Shown in pieces: positions 1 to 9,179 of a stretch of 64,000 nucleotides of DNA (its first letter is position 1; each line of letters starts with the position of its first letter). This DNA comes from Sorex araneus (Eukaryota; Chordata; Mammalia; Eulipotyphla; Soricidae): NCBI RefSeq assembly GCF_027595985.1, contig NC_073311.1, positions 26,935,892 to 26,999,891 on the forward strand. Reading direction: 5' to 3'. Both the position numbers and the translations under genes were made by a program. The notes beneath the pieces were generated by a model. It saw only the letters and a list, made by a program, of their open reading frames with translations. It made no database searches and was not told the DNA's origin.

Positions 1-257
1 ACTTCCTAGGAGGCTGGGGGACTGTCCATACCTTGACTACCTTGACTCTTCACCCACTGGGGGGCTGTCTGCATCATTCCTTTCAGATCACAGAATTTTA
101 TCTCTTTCTCCATGATTATTTTCCCTTTTATTGATTCTTGTCTGATCTTGAATTTCCTTTGATACAAAGATAATTCAAATGTAGGACTTTGAAAATTCTA
201 AGGCTTACAGAAGCCAGGCAGTTCCTACTTCAAGTTTTGTGTAAAAGGAAGGCAGGC
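1..257. other. Unannotated leading sequence
   Basis: Ordinary AT-rich unique sequence. I see no exon signature, no SINE head and no recognisable repeat before the GGGA tract. Confidence 0.5.
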
Positions 258-388
258 TGGAGGGAGAGTGGGAGGGAGGGAGGGAGGGAGGGGGGGAGGG
301 AGGGAGGGAGGGAGGGAGGGAGGAAGGGAGGGAGGGAGGGAGGGAGGGAGGGAGGGAAGGAGGGAGAGATGGAGGGAGGGAGGGATTT
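258..388 (+). repeat. (GGGA)n microsatellite
   Basis: About 130 bp of nearly pure GGGA/GGAG repeats with a few interruptions (a G run near 290, GGAAGG near 322 and 355). The Gly/Arg/Glu-rich and Ser/Pro-rich reading frames here are products of the repeat, not genes. The G runs could form G-quadruplexes on the + strand. Confidence 0.95.
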
Positions 389-439
389 CTAACAGATAGA
401 TTAGTATGCATAAAGGTAAAAGGTAAAAGGTAAAAATTA

Positions 440-552
440 TGATCCTCATCATCCCAAAGGATTCCCTGAGTCTACCAGGAGTGATCCCTGAGAACAGAGT
501 CAGGAGTAAACCCTAAAGAACATTGAGTGTACCCCCACCAAAAAAGATAAAC
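440..552 (+). mobile_element. Old diverged SINE-A, 3' part
   Basis: Matches the body and 3' part of the A-tailed SINE (CCAGGAGTGATCCCTGAG, then GTCAGGAGTAA) at clearly lower identity than the young copies, ending in an A-rich stretch. The tRNA-like head is missing or unrecognisable. Confidence 0.65.
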
Positions 553-555
553 AAA

Positions 556-1136
556 AAAAATCCCACATTCATGGATAAAGGGGAGAAAAGAAGAAAGTAA
601 AGAGTAAAGTGGGGGACAGAGACAAAGACTCAGTCACCGGTCACTTATTTCACCACGTGAGCTGCAGTCAGAAGGAAAGCACTGACACTCTGCCTGCAAA
701 CTGGGACTGAGGAGGGGAGCAGAAAGACCCAGGTGATGCTATAATAATGATAACTGGGCTGTGACAATTTTAAGTCACCACCTTTTATATAAATATTAAA
801 ATACATACTAAGATAAAAATTGTTGGAGAGATGAATTATTACTGAAATAAGTTAAGAATATAATTAGTCTTGACTACTAGTTCTGGAAAAGCGTGAATGT
901 GAATGCAGAGGTCCATATCTATGTTGAGTTTTATAAAATATGCTTTTATGACAAAAAAACAACTATAAAGTGCTGACAAAAAACAAATCAAAGAAAATCT
1001 ATCTACATGGATAAATGTACCATGTTCATGAATTGGAAGATTCAAAATATTCTATCAATTCTGTCTAAATTGTTATGTAAGTATAAAGCAATTCATATAG
1101 AAGTTAAGCAAAAATTATATTAAAAATGTACGCAAA
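556..1136. other. Unannotated AT-rich sequence
   Basis: No coding signature, SINE or LINE motif that I can recognise. Short open frames here have AT-driven composition. Confidence 0.5.
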
Positions 1137-1318
1137 GGGGCCGGAGCAATAGCACAGTGGTAGGGCATTTGCCTTAAACGCAGCTGAGCCAAGTTTAACC
1201 TCGGGCAACCCATACGGTCCCCCAAGCACCACCATGAGGAATTCCTGAGTGCAGAGCCAGGAGTAACCCCTGAGCGTCGCTGGGTGTGACCCAAAAGCAA
1301 AAAAAAAAAAAACAAAAC
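1137..1318 (+). mobile_element. SINE-A (SOR-like), moderately diverged
   Basis: tRNA-derived head GGGGCCGGAGCAATAGCACA, a degraded B-box region, then the standard body (CCTGAGTGCAGAGCCAGGAG) and a long A-rich tail. The B box is mutated (AAGTTTAACCT), so this copy is unlikely to be transcribed. Possible imperfect target-site repeats are TGTACGCAAAG before and TATGCATAAAG after. Confidence 0.9.
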
Positions 1319-1319
1319 A

Positions 1320-1918
1320 GTATGCATAAAGATAAAAACTAAAACAGCTATAACAATTTTGAAACTCAAGAATGGAGTGAAAGTACTTGTTTACCTTACT
1401 TCAAGACTTATTATTTAGCTATGTTAATGAAGATTGATTGAAGCTGAAGCTGGCAGGACAGGCATATAGACCAAAGGAAAAGAGATACCCAGAAATAGGC
1501 CAACATTAATATACCCAAGTATTTTTGACAAAATTGCAAAAGAAATTTCAAAAGCTAAAGAAGAGTCATTTGACAATTGATTCCAGATCAGCTGGCCAGT
1601 TCTAGGCCAAATTAAACCTAGAACTAAACCTAGTATAAAAATTGAAATGGAGTACATATGCAAAACATAAACCTCTAAAACTTTTAAAAACAAACCATCA
1701 GAGAAAATCTTCAGTGGCCTAGAGCCAAGCCACGAGTTCCTAAACATGACATCCATCAAAGCAAGAAATGGTGTGCTGAACTCCATAACCAGTAACTTCG
1801 ACTCTGCAAAGAAATCTATAATGAAGATATAAAATATTTGCCGAACACCTATCTGTTCAAAGACTAGTCTTTAGGATATATAGAGAACTCTTTTAACTCA
1901 ATAGTGAAAAGTAACTTA
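1320..1918. other. Unannotated AT-rich sequence
   Basis: A 120-residue frame runs on the minus strand (1424-1786). It has no recognisable domain and its composition fits AT-rich non-coding DNA. Nothing else is seen. Confidence 0.45.
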
Positions 1919-1933
1919 GAAAATGAGTGAAGG

Positions 1934-2111
1934 GGGGCCGGAGCGATAGCACAGCGGGTAGGGCGTTTGCCTTGCATGCGGCCGACCCGTGTTCAATTCC
2001 CAGCACCCCATATGGTCCCCCAAGCACCGCCAGGAGTAATTCCTGAGTGCAAAGCCAGGAGTAACCCCTGAACATCGCTGGGTTGTGACCCCAAAAAAAA
2101 GAAAAAAAAAA
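1934..2111 (+). mobile_element. SINE-A, young copy with exact TSD
   Basis: Full-length A-tailed SINE: head GGGCCGGAGCGATAGCACAG, B box GTGTTCAATTCC, body and A-rich tail. It is flanked by a perfect 15-bp target-site duplication GAAAATGAGTGAAGG (1919-1933 and 2112-2126), as expected of L1-driven insertion. Confidence 0.97.
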
Positions 2112-2126
2112 GAAAATGAGTGAAGG

Positions 2127-2593
2127 ATTCATCAAAGGTCAGTTCGTTGAATGTGGCATTTGGATGTCAAATGAGCACATGAAATAGAGAGATGCCAACT
2201 GAAATTATGAGAGGATGTCCCTACTTAGCTATTGGTTTAAGTACAGTGGTACGGAACAAAGACACAGTACAGGGATTTGAGTGCAGATTGGCATTCAGCC
2301 TATCTTGGTTTGATGTTCAACACTCTATAACCCCCAAGCACTACTCTGGAGGTCTGAGTACTGCCAAGCCCGTGTGTCTCTTAATAAACACTTAGGAAAC
2401 AACACCCCCCCTCCCCGCCAAAATATACATGTATACAGTGGTAAGTGCATTCTGGCAAAGATTGCAGAGAAACTAGGTTATGTACACATTGCTGCTGATA
2501 AAAACAGAATGTTACAGATCTCTAGAACAGTAAACATGCAACTATCATATAATCCAACAGTTGCACTCCTTCATATTTATACTAAAAACATTA
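2127..2593. other. Unannotated sequence
   Basis: No gene seen. Around 2258-2390 there is weak similarity to the SINE-A body (CCCCCAAGCAC then a GGAGGTCTGAGTACTG-like stretch), perhaps a very old copy, but too diverged to call. Confidence 0.4.
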
Positions 2594-2607
2594 AAACTTG
2601 CATTTTT

Positions 2608-2780
2608 GGGGGCTGGAGCAATAGCACAGCGGGTAGGGCGTTTGCCTTGCACGCGGCCGACCCGGGTTCAATTCCCAGCATCCCATATGGTCCCCTGAGC
2701 ACCGCCAGGAGTAATTCCTGAGTGCAGAGCCAGGAGTAACCCCTGTGCATCGCCAGGTGTGACCCAAAAAGAAAAAAAAA
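2608..2780 (+). mobile_element. SINE-A, young copy with exact TSD
   Basis: A clean reference copy. The pol III A box TAGCACAGCGG is at 2622-2632 and the B box GGTTCAATTCC at 2665-2675; the body ends GTGACCC plus an A-rich tail. The TSD AAACTTGCATTTTT occurs at 2594-2607 and 2781-2794. Confidence 0.97.
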
Positions 2781-2794
2781 AAACTTGCATTTTT

Positions 2795-3970
2795 TAAATC
2801 TATACATGCACATAGTTTACATCAAAACTTCAATTTATAGTAAAATTTAAACAGACAATAAGGTCAGATACCATTCAATGGGTAACTTGTTAAACGGTCT
2901 TTGGCTAATCAAAAATCAAATAAATTAACTACTAGTAAGCACAACTTGGATGAATCTATAGAACACTATGATGAGTTAGAAAAAGAGAATTTCAAACAGT
3001 CGCATAATGTATGATTCAATTTATATAAAATTTTTGTAATGATCCAAACATGAATAAAAATTAGTGGTTGCCAGGAATTAAGGGAGGGTTGGGACAGAGT
3101 CAAGAACTGTAGTTATAAAAGGGCAACACTGAGATATCTCTAGTGCTGCATTCTGCAACTTGATTCTCAGTAGCAATAATCAGATTACAAAGTAACACTT
3201 ATACAAAATGTTACATTTGCAGGTACATTTGCAAAGTACACACAACAGATTTAGGTTATTTCTTGGTACCATTTGAATCTGTAAGCACAAATATAACATA
3301 AAATTTTTAAAACTCACTCTACCCTAAATATTCATTTTATGCTGATATAATATAGCCAGCTAAATTTATGGAAACCTTTAAATCTCATTTGCTGCAGTAA
3401 TATAATTGCTAAAAAATATTGAAGAGAAAATTTCCTTATAAAATTTTAAAACTATGAAGCCAAAATACCCATCAATTTGTTTATACCTTATGAATTTGAA
3501 GTAATTTGCTGTGATATTGGTATCACAAGGGTGTTTATTTGCAATAGTTTTCACTTTAGAATATATGTGATGTGCATTTTTAAGTATGATAGAGATAGGG
3601 CATTGGAGGGCAAAAGTGAAAATATCTTCCCAGTCTATCCTCCCCAATTTTTCAGTTCCATCGCTACCTTCCTATTAGTTTCCAAAATCCTTCAAGCAAT
3701 TCCACCTAATATGTTTTCTCCCCACTTACCCAATGTATTTTTCTTACTAAATTACTATTACATGCAAAATTCTGCTTGTGGGTTTTTCTTTTAAAACAAT
3801 CTTTGAAAGATTTTCCTCTCAAATACAATTTTTTTAAGAATAGCTATGTATTTCATGAATGAGTATATGATATATGTAGGTAAATTTTACTTGCTACAAT
3901 GTTCAAGCAACTGAATATCTGATAGGTTTATAGAAGTGGAAAATAATGCACTTGTATAATTTTGATAAAT
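2795..3970. other. Unannotated AT-rich sequence
   Basis: No repeat family or coding exon recognised. Frames of 89 and 105 residues overlap on opposite strands near 3378-3794. They have no domain or codon signature and are probably chance. Confidence 0.45.
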
Positions 3971-3981
3971 ATTACCAAGTG

Positions 3982-4228
3982 TGGCTGGAGCGATAGCACA
4001 GCAGTTGGGCGTTTGCCTTTCACGCTGCCAACCCGAGTTCTATTCCTCCGCCCCTCTTGGAGAGCCCGGCAAACTACCGAGAGTATCCAGCCCTCAAGGC
4101 AGAGCCTGGCAAGCTACCCTTGGCATATTGGATATGCCAAAAATAGTAACAATAAGTCTCTCAATGAGAGACATTACTGGTTCCGTTCGAACAAATCGAT
4201 GAGCAAGGGGATGACAGTGATGACAGTG
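3982..4228 (+). mobile_element. SINE-B (RTE-tailed), full length
   Basis: tRNA head (GCTGGAGCGATAGCACAGCA) followed by the SINE-B body (GAGAGCCCGGCAAACTACCG, GGATATGCCAAAAATAGTAAC) and the RTE-like 3' end (ACATTACTGGTTCCG, AAATCGATGAGCAAGGGGAT), finishing in GACAGTGAT repeats instead of poly(A). The TSD ATTACCAAGTG is at 3971-3981 and 4229-4239. Confidence 0.95.
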
Positions 4229-4239
4229 ATTACCAAGTG

Positions 4240-4596
4240 GTCTTTGATAAATCAAAGGTTGTCTCTGCATGAAACAAGAAATGCATGAAAGTGATTGTTA
4301 AGGTTACTACTCTTTTAGGCCTTTGCCAATCTGATAGGTGAAAAAGTTCCAGTATAAGTCATCTATTCAAAACAAATAATCAATTACTCCTATGTGAAAT
4401 GATCCCTCAGGACATTAATCACAAGCATTTAAGGTGAACTTCAAGACAAAAATAATTCTATCTTACAGCAAGTAACACTGTAATAGAAAACTATTCAGAA
4501 ATCATCTCTCAGGCTTATTGACCAACAATTATGAAAAAAAGTATTTGCCAAAATTAATATTCAAGCAGATAAATTTGCTTAGCAAAATTTACCAAT
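4240..4596. other. Unannotated AT-rich sequence
   Basis: Nothing recognised between two SINE copies. Confidence 0.45.
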
Positions 4597-4795
4597 ACTG
4601 GAGCTGGATATAGTACAGCAGGAAAGATACTTGCCTTAACTGCAGCCAAACCTGAGTTTGATGTCCAGCATCTCAGATGATGCCCTGAGCACCAGCGAAT
4701 GTGATTCCTGAGTGCAGAAGAGCCAGGAGTAAGCATTTTGACTCCTGGATGGAAGCAATGGCATCAGTGGCACCAAAGCAAAAACAAATTAAAGC
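4597..4795 (+). mobile_element. Old diverged SINE-A
   Basis: Head (GGAGCTGGATATAGTACAGC), a TGAGTTTGATGTCC B-box relic, and body (GCCCTGAGCACCAG, TTCCTGAGTGCAG) are recognisable with many substitutions and an insertion near 4735. It probably predates the neighbouring SINE-B copies. Confidence 0.8.
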
Positions 4796-4840
4796 CACAA
4801 AAAAAATTACCAAATAAAATACCAATTTTAAATTACACAG

Positions 4841-5069
4841 CAGTTGGGTATTCGCTTTTCACTCGGCCAACCCGAGTTCAATTCCTCCACCCCTCTCGGA
4901 GAGCCCAGCAAGCTACCGAGAATATCAAGCCCGTGCGGCAAAGCCTGGCAAGCTACCCGTGGCGTATTGGATATGCCAAAAACAGTAACAATAAGTCTCT
5001 CAATGAGAGATGTTACTGGTGCCCGCTCGAACAAATCGATGAGCAACGGGATGACAGTGACAGTGGCAG
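4841..5069 (+). mobile_element. SINE-B, 5'-truncated
   Basis: Begins inside the tRNA-related head (CAGTTGGGTATTCGC), so the A box is lost but the B box remains. The body and RTE tail (GTTACTGGTGCCCGCTCG, AACGGGATGACAGTGACAG) are well preserved. The exact 14-bp TSD TTTAAATTACACAG (4827-4840 and 5070-5083) shows this is a complete truncated insertion. Confidence 0.95.
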
Positions 5070-5430
5070 TTTAAATTACACAGAAAACTATAAGTAAATC
5101 TAAATATTTCTGCCATACAATCTCAATGCCATGTGCATGAGATAATACCAGGGATTGTTTTAATAATATCAGCTTTAATAATATCAGCTCAAAAACTACC
5201 ATAAAAATCTACTCCAGTTTAATAAGCTATTAATATATCTAAACATGGATGCATTTATAGTAATAAAGGATAGACATATTCTTCAAAAGAAGTTGGGAAA
5301 TAAATTGAGAAGCAAAAGAAAGGTTCTGGGAACTCTTTATAAACACAAGGATCTCTTTCAGCGCTATCATTATAAATAAATGACCAGTTAATTACTTGTA
5401 AGATAACCCTGCAATTTAAAGGAATCTAAT

Positions 5431-5649
5431 TTTTTTTTTTATTGAATCACCATGTGGAAAGTTACAAAGCTTTCAGGCTTTGTAATAAATCTCAGTTATA
5501 CAATGCTCGAACACCCATTCCTTCACCAGTGCACATATTCCACACCAAGAATCACAGGATACCTCCCCCCACCCCTGCACCCTCCCAGCCCCTCACCCCG
5601 CCTGTATAGCTGATAAATTTCACTTACTTTCTCTTTACTTTGATTACAG
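5431..5649 (-). mobile_element. L1 3' end, minus strand
   Basis: On the minus strand this is an L1 3' UTR: a G-rich tract (C-rich on + at 5564-5600), GGTGAAGGAATGGG, CCTGAAAGCTTTGTAAC, then TTCAATAAAA plus poly(A). Near-identical flanks GGAATCTAAT (5421-5430) and GGAATCCAAT (5650-5659) are a likely TSD. The copy contains only about 220 bp of the 3' end. Confidence 0.88.
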
Positions 5650-5857
5650 GGAATCCAATTTTTTTTATATATTTACATTAAGATTTTATTTTGATATACA
5701 AGAGAAGTAGCTTTTCTAACATGCACACAGTGAAATTTCAATTAAAGATTAGGTCTTGCAATTAGTTTAACTTAGTCTATTTTTTCCAAAAACTTACAAG
5801 CAATTTCCCCCAATTATTAATATCTCAAAATGTTATACGCTAAATCTATTTTTACTA

Positions 5858-6235
5858 TTTACTATGGTCTGAATGTTTGCAACCACTCTCCCCACTCCAG
5901 TTCATATGTTCACATTCTAAGTGATGGTAATGACAGATGGAGTCTTCGTGGGGTGTTAACAGTGACCTCAAAGCGCTAGAAGGCACCTTTCCCATGAGGA
6001 CAGGGCTGACAAGGTAGACGAGGAAGCAGAAAGTGTGCCCTCACCTGGCATAGAATTTGCCATGCCAAGATCTTGATCCCCAGAGCCTCCAACAGTTTAC
6101 AGACCCTCAGTCTGAGTCATGTGGCTCGAAAAATCAGGATGTCTGTGCCTGGCACGTGACTGTTTGAGGTGGGCTGCTGGGCTTGCTACCAGTATTGTAT
6201 AGCCCAAGAATGATGTTATAACTACCCAACTGTCC
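5858..6235 (+). mobile_element. Solo LTR, MLT1/MaLR-like, degraded
   Basis: The series TATGGTCTGAATGTTTGC, AGTTCATATGTTCACATTCT, GAGGACAGGGCTGACAAGG, GCCCTCACCTGGCATAGAAT and CCCAGAGCCTCCAACAG follows the order of an MLT1-type (ERVL-MaLR) LTR as I know it. No viral gene sequence is attached. It is highly diverged, fitting an ancient eutherian insertion. Confidence 0.7.
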
Positions 6236-6420
6236 TTGGCAGAAAAACAGTTCCCCAACCTTGGAAAACAGTATTATTTATTAACTGGTTAAGACAGCAC
6301 TAATTTTCTAGAAACATGAATATGTACTTTTCATTAAAAATACTCATTTTGGTCACATTATAAGCATTAACTCCTGAATTAACTCCAAAACGTGCAATCA
6401 AAATAAAAATTGTCAACAAC

Positions 6421-6580
<160 letters not shown>

Positions 6581-7074
6581 TGACTGGTGTGAACCCACAG
6601 TAAAGGAAAGATCTTCCTTTCAAAATGGTAGTAATTCCGTTCTTCCTGGAAACAAATGAACATTGAATGTTTCACTTAGAATTAAGGGATAAAGGAATTC
6701 GTTATTAAATTTGACTAAGAAACGTTTCTCTAACATGTATAACGTGGATTATTTTTCATGTGGTGAGACCAGATGTTGCCCAAACAACAACAACAACAAA
6801 AGGTTCTGATGCTCCAATCAAAATCGCAGCTTAATGAATACACATAGACCTTTCAAGAAAAAAGTCCACCATTAGCTGCATTTAAACACCAACAAGTCAA
6901 GCCCAGTTCTCCAAGGAAAGACCTCAGCGTGTCTGTATCGCAGCAACACCCGTGCTGCAATGAGGTAGGTGGAGTTAAGTGCTGGGCGGGGTGGCTCCCA
7001 CTGATGGTAATTATTTCCTAGGGCAGACACATTGTTCCCCTGTCTCAGAAAAGCATCCAGGCAATAAGGGGCAT
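6581..7074. other. Unannotated sequence upstream of CpG island
   Basis: No recognised repeat apart from a short (AAC)n at 6785-6799. GC content begins to rise after about 6900 toward the CpG island. Confidence 0.4.
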
Positions 7075-7086
7075 AAAGCAGCTTTG

Positions 7087-7267
7087 GGAGCTGGAGCGAT
7101 AGCGCAGGGGGTAATGCATTTGCCTGGCACACGGTTAACCCAGGTTCGATCCCCAACATCCCATAGGGTCCCCTGAGCACCGCCAGGGGTAATTCCTGAG
7201 TGCAGAGCCAGGAGTAACCCCTGTGCATCGCCAGGTGTGACCCAAAAATCCAAAAAGAGAAAAAGAA
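7087..7267 (+). mobile_element. SINE-A just upstream of CpG island
   Basis: Full-length copy with A box (TAGCGCAGGGG), consensus-like B box GGTTCGATCCC, body and A-rich tail (AAAAAGAGAAAAAGAAAAA). The TSD AAAGCAGCTTTG is at 7075-7086 and 7268-7279. It lies about 200 bp from the putative promoter region, close enough to affect it, though nothing shows that it does. Confidence 0.95.
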
Positions 7268-7465
7268 AAAGCAGCTTTGAAAAAGCGGCCGATGGGGCCC
7301 AAAGGCAATGCAGCAAGCCAACTGTACACTCCCCTCCCATTCTCCCATGTCCAGGACGTGAACCACCCAAAGGGTGCGTGCAGACCATTCCGGGTCTCCC
7401 TTTAAAGACCTGGATGCCCAGTGCCCCCGCCTGCCCCCGCCCGCCCGGGAAACGGCCGCGGCCTC

Positions 7466-7528
7466 ATTTGCATAAGCACCCAAACACTGCCGACGTCACC
7501 GCGCTCGCGTGCGCAGCCCGCCCCGCCC
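7466..7528 (+). promoter_or_regulatory. Cluster of promoter motifs
   Basis: Octamer, CRE-like, NRF1-like and Sp1-type sequences occur in 63 bp at the left edge of the CpG island. Each is a short pattern match and could arise by chance in GC-rich DNA; clustering at the AT/GC boundary supports a core promoter here. Confidence 0.45.
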
Positions 7529-8234
7529 TACTCGGCGTCCGCCGCGGGCGCGGGAGCCGAGCGCGGACGGCCGGGCCCGGAGACGGCGGCGCGCGAGCCC
7601 GGGGGGCTCCGCTCTGCGCCTGGAGCCGCCGCCGCCGCTCGGCCCAACGGGAAGGAACAGCCTGGCTCAGATCGGTCCTATTTCTGCGGTGGGTGTGCCA
7701 GCAGGTTGGCGTTCGCTCAGAGGCTGCCCCTGGCACTCGACCTGGCCGTGGAGTGGACCGCAGCGGACGAGCGGGCTGGCCGGGTTCCCTTCTTCCTCGC
7801 CAAAGCCCAGCGCCACCACCCCCGCGGCCGCACGTTCAAACTGCTGCAGGCGCAGACTTGCACCAAGTGGGGGCTTGCTTTGGCAGACACGTGCCTTGCG
7901 CCGTCCCGAAGCCCTTGGGGGACCCCCTACTCCCCCCGCAGGGTGTCTCTGGCCACTCGGAACTAGTGTCACGTGCAGACACTCTTGACTTGGCCAGTGG
8001 CCTCCCGCAGTGGCCCCCACCAGAAAGGAAGGAGGGATGGAGCTGCGGCTCCTTTCCACCCTCCCGCCAGCACCAGCCCGTTTCCCACTGCCCGCGCGCC
8101 CCGGGAGCGCCTCTTCCCTCCCCGACTCTCCCAACTTTTCTCTCTCGGACTTGTCCCAGTCGGTCCCCACCTTTAGGACAGCCCCGACCGGACTTGGGCA
8201 CGACTTGATTTTGCGGGGCTGCTAGCTGGGTGAT

Positions 8235-8250
8235 TCCCCCCCCCCCCCCG
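8235..8250 (+). repeat. Poly(C) run in CpG island
   Basis: An uninterrupted run of about 15 C. A second, longer C run lies at 8970-8985. Both are prone to length errors and could form i-motif or G-quadruplex structures. Confidence 0.9.
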
Positions 8251-8261
8251 GAGGAGGCAGG

Positions 8262-8333
8262 ATGGCGGCACGTTTGCACCCACGTGCTTCCCCGAGGCGC
8301 TGCGCTCGCCCCCCGGGGGTGGCACAGGTGTAG
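8262..8333 (+). other. Short ORF at ATGGCGGC, YY1-like start
   Basis: ATG at 8262 sits in a purine-rich context (GGCAGGATGGCGG) with G at +4 and opens a 23-codon frame (begins M-A-A-R-L-H) ending at TAG 8331-8333. The same bases match a YY1 site. If the island is transcribed rightward this would be an upstream ORF; no protein family is recognised. Confidence 0.3.
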
Positions 8334-8745
8334 GACGCGGCAGCTAGCGGCTGGACGTGCAGCCTCCCTCCCTCCCGCGCTCCCTCGGACCCAGCCCCGA
8401 GTCCTCTCGGGCTCTATCCACCCGTCCCCATCCACCGGAGCTTGCGACTCCGAGCCCCACCCCATCCCAACCGGTGCCCGCCGCCGGAGGAGCGTTTTCC
8501 TCACCGTTCGGGGGGCGCCGATCCGACGCCTCTGAGGGCCTGTTAGTCCCGCGGGTCAGATGCCGCCGCGGGGGGAGGGGATGGAGGCCGCGGAAAGGCA
8601 CCCTGGACCCCAGCAGCTGCCACCCAGGGCGGGCCCGGGAGCCGGGTGGAGTCGCGGGGGTCGCTTCTCGGGCACGGCGCGCGGAGGCAGAGACTCCCGA
8701 ATGCTTACGTGTCTGCCGGGGAGCTGGCAGGAGATGCAGGCGCCG

Positions 8746-8751
8746 GTGAGT
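8746..8751 (+). other. Candidate 5' splice donor
   Basis: GCGCCG|GTGAGT matches the intronic donor consensus GTRAGT exactly. It is followed by a TG-rich stretch and then by many kilobases of AT-rich DNA, as expected for a long first intron. It would end a plus-strand first exon at 8745. No matching acceptor or second exon is identified in the window. Confidence 0.45.
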
Positions 8752-8838
8752 GCGTGTGCGTGCGTGCGTTTGTGTGTGCTTGTGTGTGTCGGTGCCGGTG
8801 CTTGTGTGTGTATATATGCGTGTGTGAGTGAGGGTGTG
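8750..8838 (+). repeat. Impure (TG)n/(TGCG)n tract
   Basis: Alternating pyrimidine-purine DNA (TGCGTGTGCG, TTGTGTGTGC, GTATATATGCG) directly downstream of the candidate splice donor. It has Z-DNA potential and probably varies in length. Confidence 0.8.
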
Positions 8839-9179
8839 ACGGAGGCGCCCACGTGCCGGTCCGACCGAGCAGCGGCCGCCGCACACCCTACTGTAGGGTG
8901 GGGAATGGGGGTTGGGGGGGAGAGCCGGGGCGCAGTGCCGGGCGCCGCACCTCCCCGCCCCGCCGCTACCCCCCCCCCCCCCCCACCCTGACGCAGAGGC
9001 CGCTGCGGCTGCTCGCGTCCTCGCGCTGCTCCTGGAGGACGCGGGAGGGATCGACCAGGGAAGTCCGCACCCAAGCCCGGGCCGCTCCCCGGCGCCAGGC
9101 ACCAAAAAGATGGGCACCACTTGCCCGCCGCCCCCACCGCTTCCACCCCACGCCTTTGTCTCAGCCTGGGTAACAATAG

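Larger units (their letters stand above)
7400..9170. promoter_or_regulatory. CpG island, putative promoter and first exon
   Basis: About 1.75 kb of very GC-rich, CpG-dense DNA, the only such stretch in the window apart from small pieces in young repeats. Promoter-type motifs cluster at the left edge: octamer ATTTGCAT (7466-7473), CRE-like GACGTCAC (7492-7499), NRF1-like GCGTGCGCAG (7507-7516) and a GC box CCCGCCCCGCCC (7517-7528). No TATA box is evident, as is usual for CpG-island promoters. Long open frames on both strands (up to 323 codons on +, 304 on -) are what high-GC DNA gives by chance, and none has a domain I recognise. The strand, transcript and gene are unknown; a plus-strand first exon ending at 8745 is the best guess. 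Confidence 0.8.

Noticed and set aside
189..452. Gly/Arg/Glu and Ser/Pro repeat proteins
   Set aside because: Translations of the GGGA microsatellite in different frames.
1424..1786. 120-codon minus-strand membrane-like frame
   Set aside because: AT-rich hydrophobic composition, no domain, no splice or promoter context.
2622..2675. A functional tRNA gene
   Set aside because: A and B boxes are present, but the sequence does not fold into a complete cloverleaf by eye, has no mature 3' end, and recurs many times with a SINE body and TSDs.
5858..6235. A complete endogenous retrovirus
   Set aside because: Only a single degraded LTR-like segment is visible, with no internal region or second LTR nearby.
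7237..8208. 323-codon plus-strand frame and other long frames in the CpG island
   Set aside because: The frame begins inside the SINE-A tail, overlaps equally long frames on both strands, and has a Pro/Arg/Ala composition typical of non-coding CpG-rich DNA. No domain recognised.
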